A stretch of 64,000 nucleotides of DNA from Nocardia elegans NBRC 108235 (lineage in GTDB: Bacteria > Actinomycetota > Actinomycetes > Mycobacteriales > Mycobacteriaceae), in contig NZ_BDBF01000018.1 in NCBI RefSeq assembly GCF_001612845.1, forward strand, positions 62,001 to 126,000, in the 5' to 3' direction. Below the pieces are notes generated by a model. It ran no database searches. It saw only the letters and a program-made list of their open reading frames with translations, and had not been told where the DNA came from. The position numbers and the translations under genes were made by a program. Below are positions 1 through 8,520 of this stretch, in pieces. Every line of letters begins with the position of its first letter. The stretch's first letter is position 1.

Positions 1-428
1 ACGGTGCTGTCGAGCAGGCCGAAGCTGTGGGCGAGTACCTGTTCGCGCTGATTGTGATTGAGCAGCCCGACGGTCGCGCCCAGCTTCACCGTCGCCAGTA
101 CCACGAACAGGGTCTCGGGGCGGTTGGTCATCAGCACGCCCACCACATCGCCGCGGCGCACACCGCGCTGCGCCAGCACCTGCGCGAAGCAGTTCACCTC
201 GGTATTGGCCTCGCCGTAGGTGTATTCGCGGCCCTCGAAGCGCAGGAACGGCCGATTGGGATACCGTCGTGCCGCCTTCTGGAAGTACAGCCCGACCGAG
301 GATTTGTCGTCGGCGCGCACCAGCATGCCGGTGGCGCCGCGCAGCATGCCCGGCGTCTCCACCGCCATCGCGGGCAGCCTGCGCACCAGATCCCAGAGAC
401 TGATCGTGTTGCGGGCCTCGGTGCTCAC
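1..428 (-). CDS. fadD6: Long-chain acyl-CoA synthetase, N-terminal part (FadD6-like)
   Basis: The gene runs off the left edge of the window, so only the first 142 or so residues are present. The translation has the N-terminal pattern of very-long-chain fatty acyl-CoA synthetases (a YFQKAARRYPNRPFLRF stretch, then ANxxVNCFAQVLAQRGVRRGDVVGVLMTNRPE). Such enzymes activate fatty acids with ATP and CoA. The start is a GTG at 428: a GGAGGA box lies just upstream, and the ATG overlapping it is followed at once by a stop. The FadD6 name rests on the sequence and on its position next to a LOG protein and dapE, the order of Rv1206-Rv1202 in M. tuberculosis. AMP-binding motifs lie outside the window and cannot be checked. 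Confidence 0.85.
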   Translation of the reverse strand, partial: MSTEARNTISLWDLVRRLPAMAVETPGMLRGATGMLVRADDKSSVGLYFQKAARRYPNRPFLRFEGREYTYGEANTEVNCFAQVLAQRGVRRGDVVGVLMTNRPETLFVVLATVKLGATVGLLNHNQREQVLAHSFGLLDST

Positions 429-469
429 ATTCTCCTCCAACGGGTTCCGGTCGAGCGGTGTCGAATCGC

Positions 470-1036
470 TCAGGCGGTGCCGATGCGCGGCGCGGTCAGG
501 GCTCGGAATGCGGATGCCACATCCGCGGTCACGGTAATCCGATCCAATGCGGGCCGCCCGATGAATCCGGCCGCACTCAGCTCGTCCAGCCACGCGAACA
601 GCCCGCGGTAGTGGCCGTTCGGATCCAGCACCACCAGCGGCTTGCCGTGCAGTCCCAGGTATCCACCGGTCCACGCCTCGAAGAATTCCTCCAGCGTGCC
701 GATTCCGCCCGGCAGGGTCAGGAAGGCGTCGGCGCGATCCTCCATGATCTGTTTGCGTTCGCGCATGGTGTCGGTGACGATCAGCTCGTCGCTGTCCACA
801 TCGGCGACTTCCTGATGCACCAGGCGTTTCGGGATCACGCCCGTGGTGCGGGCGCCCCCGGCGCGGGCGGCCACCGCCACCGCACCCATCATCGACACAT
901 GTCCGCCGCCGGAGACCAATTGCCAACCGCGGCGCGCGATTTCACTGCCCACCTCGGCGGCCAGCCGCAACGCGTCCGGATCCGTGGCGCTGGCCGAACA
1001 GTAGACGCACACCGCGAACGGCTGCCCGTTCACCAC
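470..1036 (-). CDS. LOG-family Rossmann-fold protein (cytokinin-activating type)
   Basis: This 188-residue protein has the signature of the LOG (lonely guy) family: GGGHVSMMG at about 43-51, MRERK at 91-95, and PGGIGTLEE at 109-117, which carries the catalytic glutamate. LOG enzymes release cytokinin-type bases by cleaving nucleoside 5'-monophosphates. The M. tuberculosis counterpart Rv1205 has that activity as far as I know. Its 5' end overlaps the stop of the next LOG gene (1030-1833) by 7 bp, so the two are probably cotranscribed, and fadD6 follows 42 bp downstream. The family assignment is firm; the natural substrate here is inferred. Confidence 0.9.
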   Translation of the reverse strand: MVNGQPFAVCVYCSASATDPDALRLAAEVGSEIARRGWQLVSGGGHVSMMGAVAVAARAGGARTTGVIPKRLVHQEVADVDSDELIVTDTMRERKQIMEDRADAFLTLPGGIGTLEEFFEAWTGGYLGLHGKPLVVLDPNGHYRGLFAWLDELSAAGFIGRPALDRITVTADVASAFRALTAPRIGTA

Positions 1037-1833
1037 TTGTCCTCCGTCCCCGTGGACTCCTCGCCGCGGCGCGCGGCGGCCTGCAACACGATGTCGATCA
1101 GCTCCTCCACACTGTCGGTCACGTGCAGCAGTCCCAGATCACCGGGCGAGATCTTGCCCGAGCCGGCCGGCGAATCCCGCAGCCAGTCGACCAGCCCCGC
1201 CCAGTACCGACTGCCGAACAGGATGACCGGGAAGCGGGTGATCTTGTTGGTCTGCACCAGTGTGAGCGCCTCGAACAGCTCGTCCAGGGTGCCGAAGCCG
1301 CCGGGCAGGCAGATGAACGCCTGGGAATACTTGACGAACATCGTCTTGCGGGCGAAGAAGTAGCGAAAGTTGATGCCGAGGTCGACCCATTCGTTGAGGC
1401 CCTGCTCCATCGGCAGTTCGATGCCGAGGCCCACGGAGAATCCGCCCGCCTCGCAGGCGCCGCGATTGGCCGCCTCCATCACTCCGGGACCGCCGCCGGT
1501 GATCACCGCGAAACCGGCCTCGGCCAGAGCCTCGCCGATGGCCCGCGCCGCCTCGTATTCGGGTGTATCCACCTGCGTCCGGGCCGAACCGAAAACCGAT
1601 ACGGCCCTGGGTATTTCGGCGAGGGCACCGAAGCCCTCCACGAATTCGCTCTGGATCCGGAGCACCCGCCAGGGGTCGGTGTGCACCCAGTCGGTGGCTC
1701 CGCGGCCGTCGAGCAGATGCTGATCGGTGGTTCCGGTGCCCTGTTTGCGGGCCCGGCGCAACATGATCGGGCCCCTGAACTTCGGCGTGGACTTCGGTGA
1801 TCTGGTCGGTGCGGGCTCGGACGCGGTGGACAT
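1030..1833 (-). CDS. TIGR00730/LOG-type Rossmann-fold protein, longer paralogue
   Basis: This second, 267-residue LOG-type protein has GGGPGVMEAAN at about 113-123 and PGGFGTLDE at 177-185, so nucleotide-binding and catalytic motifs are both present. It carries about 75 extra N-terminal residues that are basic and look disordered (RSPKSTPKFRGPIMLRRARK). Longer LOG-like proteins are sometimes annotated as lysine decarboxylases, a name that is probably wrong for this family. It overlaps the shorter LOG gene and lies 18 bp downstream of dapE, so dapE, both LOG genes and fadD6 could form one leftward transcript. The reason for keeping two LOG proteins in tandem is not evident from sequence. Confidence 0.88.
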   Translation of the reverse strand: MSTASEPAPTRSPKSTPKFRGPIMLRRARKQGTGTTDQHLLDGRGATDWVHTDPWRVLRIQSEFVEGFGALAEIPRAVSVFGSARTQVDTPEYEAARAIGEALAEAGFAVITGGGPGVMEAANRGACEAGGFSVGLGIELPMEQGLNEWVDLGINFRYFFARKTMFVKYSQAFICLPGGFGTLDELFEALTLVQTNKITRFPVILFGSRYWAGLVDWLRDSPAGSGKISPGDLGLLHVTDSVEELIDIVLQAAARRGEESTGTEDKW

Positions 1834-1851
1834 GGGACCGAACCTACCGGT

Positions 1852-2952
1852 TCAGCCCTTGTGACCGGTCAGGTAGTTGCGCAGGATCTCGGTGACGACG
1901 GTGATCTGGCGGGTGGGTACGCGCTCGTCCACCTTGTGCGCCAGATTGGGGTCGCCGGGCCCGAAATTGACCGCCGGAATGCCGCGAGCGGCGAATCGCG
2001 ACACATCGGTCCAGCCGTATTTCGCGCGCACCCCGCCACCGCCGTGGGAATGGACACGTTCCACCAGGTTCTTCGCGGCCGGAGCCGACAGACCCGGCAG
2101 CGCGCCAGGCGCACCGTCGGTCCGCTCGAAGCTCACATCCAGTCCGTCGAACACCTCGCGCACATGCTCGGTGGCCTCGTCGAGCGTGCGATCGGGCGCG
2201 AACCGGAAGTTCACCAGCACCTCGGCATCGTCGGGCACCACATTGCCGGCCACACCGCCCTCCACCTTCACCGCGGACAACCCCTCGCGGTACACGCACC
2301 CGTCGATGTCCACCTCGCGCGGCACGTAGTCGCGCAGTCGCTGCAGCACGGGCGCCAGCTTGTGAATGGCGTTGTCGCCCAGCCACGCTCGCGCGGTATG
2401 GGCGCGGGTGCCGCCCAGGCCGAGACGGACCCGCAACGTGCCCTGGCAGCCCGCCTCGATCCACGCGCCCGACGGTTCGCCGAGGATGGCCAGATCGCCG
2501 TCCAGCCATTCCGGCAGCTCGCGTTCGATGCGGCCGAGACCGTTGTATTCGGCGGCGATCTCCTCGCAGTCGTAGAAGATCAGGGTCAGATCGCAGACCG
2601 GGTCGGCGACGGTCGCGGCCAGATGCAGGAAGACCGCGTCGCCGGACTTCATGTCGACACTGCCGCAGCCGAACAGCACTTCCTCACCGTCGATCGTCTC
2701 GAACCGGCCCGGCACGTTGTCGGCGATCGGCACGGTATCCAGGTGACCGGCCATGATCACCCGGTGCGGCAGCCCGCGATTCGTGCGAGCCAGCACGGTG
2801 TTGCCGTGCCGCAGCACCTCGAAGCCCTCGGTCTGCTCACGCAGGGCCCAGGCGACGGTGTCGGTGATCGCCGCCTCGTCGCGGGAGACGCTCGGGATGT
2901 CGACGAGGGTCGCGGTGATCGAGATCGGGTCGGCGCGCAGATCGATGGTCAC
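1852..2952 (-). CDS. dapE: Succinyl-diaminopimelate desuccinylase
   Basis: DapE hydrolyses N-succinyl-LL-diaminopimelate to succinate and LL-diaminopimelate in the lysine and peptidoglycan pathway. The 366-residue product belongs to the M20 metallopeptidase family: HLD at 70-72 supplies a zinc ligand, D100 in [10 protein letters not shown] bridges the metals, and E130/E131 in the DCEE stretch provide the catalytic glutamate. Length is usual for the actinobacterial enzyme. It is divergent from dapD (3062) with a gap of about 110 bp, the same arrangement as Rv1202/Rv1201c. A third gene of the pathway, a dapC-like aminotransferase, lies at 17.4 kb. Confidence 0.95.
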   Translation of the reverse strand: MTIDLRADPISITATLVDIPSVSRDEAAITDTVAWALREQTEGFEVLRHGNTVLARTNRGLPHRVIMAGHLDTVPIADNVPGRFETIDGEEVLFGCGSVDMKSGDAVFLHLAATVADPVCDLTLIFYDCEEIAAEYNGLGRIERELPEWLDGDLAILGEPSGAWIEAGCQGTLRVRLGLGGTRAHTARAWLGDNAIHKLAPVLQRLRDYVPREVDIDGCVYREGLSAVKVEGGVAGNVVPDDAEVLVNFRFAPDRTLDEATEHVREVFDGLDVSFERTDGAPGALPGLSAPAAKNLVERVHSHGGGGVRAKYGWTDVSRFAARGIPAVNFGPGDPNLAHKVDERVPTRQITVVTEILRNYLTGHKG

Positions 2953-3061
2953 CGGACCAGCCTAATTGTTCGCACGTCTCACGACCGGGCCGAGCGGCTC
3001 CGGCGCTGGCGGCACAGGGAGCCCGCCACCTCGCGATCCGCACCCAGTAGGCTGAGGGGCC

Positions 3062-4015
3062 GTGAGCACACAGGGAGCATCCGCAGTCGGCCTAGCGACG
3101 GTGACCGTGAACGGGACGGTCCTCGACACCTGGTACCCGTATCCGGAACTGGGCACGTTCGAGACGTCCGAGACCACGCGGCTGAGCCCGAGCGACCCGG
3201 AGTACGCGCGCTTCGCCGATCTGGTCGGACCCGACGAGGCCCGCCGGGTCGAGGTCGTCGCGGTGCGCACCACGATCGCGGACCTGTCCGCGCCGCCGAT
3301 CGACACCCACGACGAATATCTGCGCCTGCATCTGCTCTCGCACCGGCTGGTCCGCCCGCACGGGCTCAGCCTGGAGGGGCAGTTCGGCCTGCTGGCCAAT
3401 GTGGTGTGGACCAATCACGGCCCGTGCGCGGTCGAGGACTTCGAGCTGGTGCGCGCGAAGTTGCGCGCCCGCGGTCCGGTCACCGTCTACGGCGTCGACA
3501 AATTCCCCCGCATGGTCGACTACGTGCTGCCCGCCGGCGTCCGCATCGCCGACGCGGACCGGGTGCGGCTGGGCGCGCATCTGGCCGAGGGCACCACGGT
3601 CATGCACGAGGGTTTCGTGAACTTCAACGCCGGCACGCTCGGCGCCTCCATGGTCGAGGGCCGCATCTCCGCCGGTGTGGTGGTCGGCGACGGCTCCGAT
3701 GTGGGCGGCGGCGCCTCCATCATGGGCACCCTGTCCGGTGGCGGTAAGCAGGTCATCTCGATCGGCGAGCGCTGCCTGCTCGGCGCGAACGCGGGCCTGG
3801 GCATTTCGCTGGGCGACGATTGCGTCGTCGAGGCGGGCCTCTACGTCACCGCGGGCACCAAGGTCGCGCTGCCGGACGGCCGCACGATCAAGGCCGCCGA
3901 ACTGTCCGGCCGGTCGAATCTGCTGTTCCGCCGCAACTCGCTGACCGGCAGTGTCGAGGTGGTCGCGCGCAAGGGCACCGGCATCGAACTCAACGCCGCC
4001 CTGCACGCCAACTGA
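3062..4015 (+). CDS. dapD: 2,3,4,5-tetrahydropyridine-2,6-dicarboxylate N-succinyltransferase
   Basis: DapD transfers a succinyl group from succinyl-CoA to tetrahydrodipicolinate, the step that commits the pathway to succinylated intermediates. The 317-residue protein matches the actinobacterial DapD class: an N-terminal alpha/beta domain, then a left-handed beta-helix of hexapeptide repeats at roughly 170-275 (for example [20 protein letters not shown]) and a short C-terminal strand region. The start is a GTG at 3062. The gene is divergent from dapE and is followed at once by a strong stem-loop terminator. Confidence 0.95.
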   Translation: MSTQGASAVGLATVTVNGTVLDTWYPYPELGTFETSETTRLSPSDPEYARFADLVGPDEARRVEVVAVRTTIADLSAPPIDTHDEYLRLHLLSHRLVRPHGLSLEGQFGLLANVVWTNHGPCAVEDFELVRAKLRARGPVTVYGVDKFPRMVDYVLPAGVRIADADRVRLGAHLAEGTTVMHEGFVNFNAGTLGASMVEGRISAGVVVGDGSDVGGGASIMGTLSGGGKQVISIGERCLLGANAGLGISLGDDCVVEAGLYVTAGTKVALPDGRTIKAAELSGRSNLLFRRNSLTGSVEVVARKGTGIELNAALHAN

Positions 4016-4022
4016 TCTCACG

Positions 4023-4075
4023 CGAAACGCCCCTTCCCACTCGGCAATCGATCCGAGCGCGGAAGGGGCGTTTCG
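4023..4075. terminator. Bidirectional stem-loop terminator between dapD and the split-barrel gene
   Basis: A perfect 15-bp inverted repeat, CGAAACGCCCCTTCC at 4023-4037 and its complement at 4061-4075, sits between the ends of two convergent genes. A smaller CTCGG/CCGAG stem lies inside the loop. There is no strong U-tract, as is common in high-GC actinobacteria. It probably stops transcripts from both sides. Confidence 0.85.
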
Positions 4076-4090
4076 TGTCTCGTGCCGGGC

Positions 4091-4462
4091 TCAGTCGATG
4101 CCGAAGCCGAGCACGCGCTGCGGGGTGATGCGGATCAGTTCCCGCGAGCCGCCGTCGAGATAGGTGTCGACATCCCGCAAAGCCTGTGCCACGCCACGGA
4201 TTTCGAGGCAGCGCACCTGCCACGGATTCACCGAGGCGATATCGTCGACGACGAACGCGACCCGCTCCTCCTTGGCGAGATTGCGGAACTTCTGCGAGGC
4301 GCCCATGTTGTGGCCCGCGATATCGATGGTGCCGAGAGCTTCGTTGTAGCGAAAACCCACCGGATTGTTCTGCGGCGATCCGTCCGGGCGGATAGTGGCC
4401 AGCCGACCCAGGCGTTGGCCCGCCAGATACTCGATCTGGGCTGCAGACAGCGTTGCGATCAT
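4091..4462 (-). CDS. PPOX-class split-barrel flavin/F420-binding oxidoreductase
   Basis: This 123-residue protein has the pattern of the pyridoxamine-5'-phosphate-oxidase-like split barrel: LGRLATIRPDGSPQNNPVGFRY near the N-terminus, an AFVVDDIASVNPWQVRCLEIRGVAQAL strand pair, and a C-terminal RITPQRVLGFGID that is typical of the F420-dependent (FDOR-B) subgroup. Proteins of this class reduce small molecules with F420H2 or bind flavin. FbiC, needed to make F420, is encoded at 19-22 kb, so the cofactor is available. The substrate is unknown. It is convergent with dapD and 68 bp upstream of the 3' end of fadD36. Confidence 0.82.
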   Translation of the reverse strand: MIATLSAAQIEYLAGQRLGRLATIRPDGSPQNNPVGFRYNEALGTIDIAGHNMGASQKFRNLAKEERVAFVVDDIASVNPWQVRCLEIRGVAQALRDVDTYLDGGSRELIRITPQRVLGFGID

Positions 4463-4530
4463 GCGCCGACCTTAGAACCTCGAGTGCGGTACAGGTCAAC
4501 CCGCCACATTCCCGGCACCGGAACGATGGA

Positions 4531-5955
4531 TCAGCGCAACTGCTTCTTCTGCACCTTGCCCATGGCGTTGCGTGGCAACTCGGTCACCATCAGCACCTCG
4601 CGCGGTCGTTTGTGCGCCGACAGCTGCTGGGCGACGAAGTCGATCAGTTCCCGCTCCGACATCGGGGTGTCGGCGCGCGGCACGACGTAGGCCCGGATGC
4701 GCTGCCCCAGATCCGCGTCCTCGATCCCGACCACCGCGACCTCGGACACATTCGGGTGACCGAGCAGGCAGGTTTCGATCTCCCCGGCCCCGACGCGATA
4801 GCCACCGGATTTGATCAGATCCACCGATTCGCGCCCGACGATGCGATGGAATCCCTCGGCGTCGATCGCGGCCACATCGCCGGTGACGAACCAGCCGTCC
4901 TCGGTCCAGCTGTCGGCTGTGGCCTCCGGCCGGTTGAGATAGCCGTCGAACAGCATGGGCCCGCGCACCTGCAGTCCGCCGATACTTTCGCCGTCGTGCG
5001 GAACCGGCGCGCCCGTCTCGTCGCGCAACCGGGTCTGCACGCCCGCCACCGGCAGGCCGACCCAGCCCGGCCGGCGCTCGCCGTCGGCCCGGGTGGAGAG
5101 CGTGATCATGGTTTCGCTCATGCCGTAGCGCTCCACCGGTGCCTGACCGGTGAGCTCACGCAGCCGTTCGAAGACCGGAATCGGCAGCGGCGCGCTGCCG
5201 GAGATCAACAACCGGGCATTCGCCAATTCCTTTGCGGCATCCGGGTCTTCGGCGATGCGCGACCACACCGTCGGCACGCCGAAGTACAGGGTGCCGGCCG
5301 CGGCCGCATAGGCGGCGGGCGTGGGCTTTCCGGTGTGCACGAGAGGGCTGCCGACTCGCAGCGGCCCGAGCACGCCGAGGATCAGACCGTGCACGTGGAA
5401 CAGCGGAAGACCGTGCACGAGCGTGTCTTTCGAGGTCCACGACCACGCCTCGAACAGGGCGTCGAGACCGGCGGCGATGGCGCCGCGACTGAGCACGACC
5501 CCCTTGGGCGCACCCGTGGTCCCCGAGGTGTAGAGGATGAAAGCCGTTGTGTTCGCGGCCGGTTCGGGATGGCTGTGCCAGGAGCGGGCGTGTTTGCGCA
5601 CCGGAATCACCGGCAGCGTGGGGTTGTCCGGCGCCGCACCGAGCCAGGCCCGCGCCCCGGAATCGGCGAGGATATGGTCGAGTTCGGCCGATCCGGCATC
5701 CGGCGGCACCGGCACGGCGGCGACCCCGGCGATCAGGCAGCCGAGGATGCCCAGCACAGTGGTGGCGGTCGGGCGGGCGAGAATCGCGACGCGGCCGGCG
5801 CCGGCGATGCGTTCGGCCACCGAGGTCGCGGCGCCGACCAGATCGCTGCGCGAGAGCGTCTCACCGTCGATGGTGACCGCATCGGGAATGTCGTATCCGG
5901 CGGCCACGGCGGCCGGATTCAGCGAGGGCAACAGCGGCAGCGAACCGTAGGACAT
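4531..5955 (-). CDS. fadD36: Acyl-CoA synthetase (FadD36-like)
   Basis: The 474-residue ANL-superfamily enzyme has the AMP-binding motif YTSGTTGAPKG at 142-152, a YGMSET motif in the middle, TGDVAAID, and the C-terminal lysine region GKVQKKQL. It would adenylate a carboxylic acid and transfer the acyl group to CoA. It is shorter than most FadD proteins, and length and neighbourhood agree with Rv1193 (FadD36), which lies a few genes from dapD. The chain length of the substrate is not visible from sequence. The gene is divergent from the first MpaB-like gene (6117) with an operator-like repeat in the gap. Confidence 0.88.
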   Translation of the reverse strand: MSYGSLPLLPSLNPAAVAAGYDIPDAVTIDGETLSRSDLVGAATSVAERIAGAGRVAILARPTATTVLGILGCLIAGVAAVPVPPDAGSAELDHILADSGARAWLGAAPDNPTLPVIPVRKHARSWHSHPEPAANTTAFILYTSGTTGAPKGVVLSRGAIAAGLDALFEAWSWTSKDTLVHGLPLFHVHGLILGVLGPLRVGSPLVHTGKPTPAAYAAAAGTLYFGVPTVWSRIAEDPDAAKELANARLLISGSAPLPIPVFERLRELTGQAPVERYGMSETMITLSTRADGERRPGWVGLPVAGVQTRLRDETGAPVPHDGESIGGLQVRGPMLFDGYLNRPEATADSWTEDGWFVTGDVAAIDAEGFHRIVGRESVDLIKSGGYRVGAGEIETCLLGHPNVSEVAVVGIEDADLGQRIRAYVVPRADTPMSERELIDFVAQQLSAHKRPREVLMVTELPRNAMGKVQKKQLR

Positions 5956-6071
5956 CGCGCCAACCTATCAATCCGGCTCGACGATCCGGCACTGCCGGCA
6001 CTCTCCCCGACCGATCGGCCCATTGCGAATTCGTCTCGTCGTCGCGCGGCCGTTGACAGCGCATTGAGGTG

Positions 6072-6100
6072 GTGAGACTGTCGAAGTACAGCCTTCTCAC
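6072..6100. promoter_or_regulatory. 29-bp inverted-repeat operator upstream of MpaB-like gene 1
   Basis: A 29-bp element begins GTGAGA and ends TCTCAC, ending 16 bp before the ATG at 6117. It has the same length as, and shares TGAGA, an internal GT and CTTCTCA with, the element at 13727-13755 in front of the second MpaB paralogue. It is probably a binding site for the TetR regulator at 12990-13634. This is inferred from the match of the two sites. Confidence 0.6.
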
Positions 6101-6116
6101 GCGGAGATGGGGGTCG

Positions 6117-6968
6117 ATGATGACCACGTCCATTCGCACGTCGCCCGGGCAACCGGTCGCCGACTACGATGTCGCGGCGCACCTGGACGGTTCGGCCGCC
6201 TTCTTCGGTGCCGCGGCCAACGTCATCATGCAGCTGTCGCTTCCGCCCGTCGGTTACGGCGTGGTGGAGAGCACCGTCGACAGCGGCAAGGTGATGGTGC
6301 ATCCGGTCAAACGCACCCGCACGACGCTGACCTACCTCGCCGTGGCCATGCTGGGCAGCGACGACGAACGCGCCGCCTACCGCGCCGCCGTGAACTGGCA
6401 GCATCGCCAGGTCCGCTCCACCGCACAGAGCCCGGTCAAGTACAACGCCTTCGATCCGACGCTGCAGCTGTGGGTGGCGGCCTGCCTGTACTGGGGTTCG
6501 CGCGACCTCTACGAGCGCATGCACGGCCCGATGCCCGAACAGGAGGCCGAGGCCTTCTACCGCCACGCCGCCCGGTTCGGAACCACCCTGCAGATGCCGC
6601 AGGCGCTGTGGCCGGCCGACCGCGCCGCCTTCGACGCCTACTGGAACCGGCAGATCGCCGAGGTCCGGATCGATCCGACGATCCGCGCGTACTTCGACGA
6701 TCTGGTGGACCTGAAGATGTTCCCGCCGCCGATTCGCCTGGCGTTCGGGCGATTTCACCGCTGGGTGGTCGCCGGACTGCTGCCGCCGGCCCTGCGCGCG
6801 CAGATGGAGATGCCGTGGACCGAATCCGACGACCGCCGTCTGGCCCGGCTGCTGCACGCCGTCGGCGCGGTGGAGGACCGAGTTCCCAAGCAGCTCAAGA
6901 TGTTTCCGGTCAACGCTTACATGTTCGACATGCGGATACGGCGGCGTTTGGGGCTGCGGCTCGTATGA
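6117..6968 (+). CDS. MpaB-family (DUF2236) haem oxygenase-like protein, paralogue 1
   Basis: The 283-residue protein belongs to the DUF2236/MpaB family, which includes the fungal mycophenolic-acid oxygenase MpaB and the rubber oxygenase Lcp. These are haem enzymes that cleave C=C bonds. Family features are the [23 protein letters not shown] opening, [23 protein letters not shown] in the middle and a C-terminal RIRRRLG. I chose the ATG at 6117, next to GATGGGGG, over the in-frame GTG at 6069. It is closely similar along its whole length to the protein at 13801-14667, and both genes have the same upstream operator. The substrate is unknown. Confidence 0.85.
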   Translation: MMTTSIRTSPGQPVADYDVAAHLDGSAAFFGAAANVIMQLSLPPVGYGVVESTVDSGKVMVHPVKRTRTTLTYLAVAMLGSDDERAAYRAAVNWQHRQVRSTAQSPVKYNAFDPTLQLWVAACLYWGSRDLYERMHGPMPEQEAEAFYRHAARFGTTLQMPQALWPADRAAFDAYWNRQIAEVRIDPTIRAYFDDLVDLKMFPPPIRLAFGRFHRWVVAGLLPPALRAQMEMPWTESDDRRLARLLHAVGAVEDRVPKQLKMFPVNAYMFDMRIRRRLGLRLV

Positions 6969-7020
6969 GGCAACACGAAACCTCCTCCCCCGCATCGACA
7001 CCGGCGGCGGGGCTGCTTTC

Positions 7021-7455
7021 TCACGCCATGTCGTCGGGCAGCAATCGGAAGTGGGTATGTTCCTGGGTCAGCGGGCGCAGAGCACGGAAGTCACGACGAT
7101 CCAGAGTCAAGATCGCCTCGGTTTGATATTCGGCGGCCAAACACACGGTGAACGCATCGGCCATGTCGAGATCCAGACCGCGGTAGGCATCTTTGACGTG
7201 GCGGGCCGACTTGATGTGGTTTGCGACGTCGGCAACTGTGAATCGCATCCGGTCGACCTGGTCGAAAATGAACGTCAGTACCTTGTCGCGCGCCTTGGAT
7301 CCGAACCGCGCCTTGGCAAGGTGGTCAACCTCGGCGAGCACCAACGGTGAAACCACCACGAGGCTGGCGTCGTTCAGCACGGCGCGGCACGATTTCGACT
7401 CGGCCCCCTTGGCGAATGCCTCGATAATTCCCGAGGTATCGCCGACGACTATCAC
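7021..7455 (-). CDS. vapC: VapC-type PIN-domain ribonuclease toxin
   Basis: The 144-residue protein opens with VVGDTSGIIEAF, which carries the first PIN-domain aspartate, has a central glutamate (VLAEVDHL), and contains DLDMADAFTVCLA and ILTLDRRDFRAL with the further acidic residues of the magnesium site. VapC toxins cleave tRNA or rRNA. Its GTG start overlaps the stop of vapB by 4 bp (7452-7455), the usual antitoxin-toxin coupling. The three to four acidic residues appear intact, so the toxin is probably active. The RNA target cannot be told from sequence. Confidence 0.92.
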   Translation of the reverse strand: MIVVGDTSGIIEAFAKGAESKSCRAVLNDASLVVVSPLVLAEVDHLAKARFGSKARDKVLTFIFDQVDRMRFTVADVANHIKSARHVKDAYRGLDLDMADAFTVCLAAEYQTEAILTLDRRDFRALRPLTQEHTHFRLLPDDMA

Positions 7456-7688
7456 CGGTACCGAGTTCCCTCGACGACGGCACGGGTCACCTCGTCGTCC
7501 ACCGGACCGTCGATCTCATCGAAGGTCGGAAACTCCAAATCATCGCCCCACACCCGAGTACTCATCGCCGCGAGATGAATACCGCGCCGAATGATCTCTG
7601 CTTCGGCAATGCCCCGCTTGGCCGCCGCTTCCTTGATCAAAGCCAGGTCGGCAGGGTCTGCGTAAACGTTGGTCCGCTTGAGCGACAT
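7452..7688 (-). CDS. vapB: VapB-type ribbon-helix-helix antitoxin
   Basis: The 78-residue protein starts MSLKRTNVYADPADLALIKEAAAKRG, a typical ribbon-helix-helix DNA-binding segment, followed by a second helix (AEAEIIRRGIHLAAM) and an acidic tail that would bind and block VapC. I start it at the ATG at 7688. The in-frame upstream start at 7706 lies inside the operator repeats and would add only MCYHRY. It is expected to repress its own operon through the repeats at 7685-7723. Confidence 0.88.
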   Translation of the reverse strand: MSLKRTNVYADPADLALIKEAAAKRGIAEAEIIRRGIHLAAMSTRVWGDDLEFPTFDEIDGPVDDEVTRAVVEGTRYR

Positions 7689-7723
7689 GTACCGATGGTA
7701 GCACATGTACCACTACGTGTACC
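7685..7723. promoter_or_regulatory. Direct-repeat operator of vapBC
   Basis: Three copies of ACATGTACC/ACGTGTACC lie at 7685-7693, 7703-7711 and 7715-7723, covering the vapB start and the bases just upstream. Each core is close to a palindrome (ACATGT). The spacing is 18 and then 12 bp. Such iterated sites are usual for cooperative autorepression by VapB or VapBC. Confidence 0.6.
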
Positions 7724-7752
7724 ACACGTCGAGGTGTGCGGCGCGACCTGGT

Positions 7753-8520
7753 CTACACGCGCGCCGACCGCGACCCGAGTTCCCGGACCCTTCGGGCCAA
7801 TGCCCGTGCGTGACCGACGAACCCATCGTGTGTCATCGGCTGGACGGTATAGGAAGCCGAGTCCTCCCGGACGTAGTAGCGGCCGTCGCCTGCGAAGTCC
7901 ATCCAGAAGAAGCCCTCCACACCGTCGGTGCGGTTGTCCAGGAATGGTCCCGGATAGCACAGCACCTCCCCCCATCCGGTGCGTGACCGGGAGAAGAATC
8001 GGCCGAGGCGTTCGCGCGGTGTCGGCGGGCGGTTCCAGCCGCGATCCGAGTCGGGTTCGATGTCGAGTTCGGATTTCAGTGCGTGGAGTTCGTGGCGGCC
8101 GGATGGTTGGTCGGGAAGCATGCGGGCCAGCAGTGTCAACGCCTGTACATGCGTGCACAGACTGACCGAAACATCGCCGCTCACACCGGGTTCCGGATCG
8201 GTATCTTGAATCGCCACCGCCGCGATCTCCGGCCCGAATCCCGCATAACCGCGCAGCTGGGTCTCGGGGTCGCCGGGGTCGGTTCCGAGGCGGCCGTGCA
8301 CGTGCAACCGCACCTGCGGTTCGGCCAGCGTATGCACCAGGCGGGCGAAGTCGTCGTCCACGCGGGGCAACAGGGTGTCGATCGCCTCCCGGCGCTGCCG
8401 GCCGAGTTCGATGTCGTCGCCGGCGCGCAACGCATTCCACGTCGGATAGGGCAGGCGGTCGCGCTGCGTGGCGAAGAACGCCGCCTCGTACTGGGCACTC
8501 GTCAGCTGCCAGTGGATCAC
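7753..8520 (-). CDS. EspG-family ESX secretion-associated chaperone
   Basis: The 255-residue product starts VIHWQLTSAQYEAAFFATQRDRLPYP and ends in a segment (FWMDFAGDGRYYVREDSASYTVQPMT) typical of the EspG family. EspG proteins are cytosolic chaperones that bind the tips of PE-PPE heterodimers and guide them to ESX (type VII) secretion systems. The GTG start at 8520 overlaps the stop of the upstream PPE-like gene as GTGA, so the two are translationally coupled. The upstream in-frame extension would cover the tail of the PPE-like gene and is rejected. No ESX core component is encoded nearby. Confidence 0.82.
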   Translation of the reverse strand: MIHWQLTSAQYEAAFFATQRDRLPYPTWNALRAGDDIELGRQRREAIDTLLPRVDDDFARLVHTLAEPQVRLHVHGRLGTDPGDPETQLRGYAGFGPEIAAVAIQDTDPEPGVSGDVSVSLCTHVQALTLLARMLPDQPSGRHELHALKSELDIEPDSDRGWNRPPTPRERLGRFFSRSRTGWGEVLCYPGPFLDNRTDGVEGFFWMDFAGDGRYYVREDSASYTVQPMTHDGFVGHARALARRVRELGSRSARV

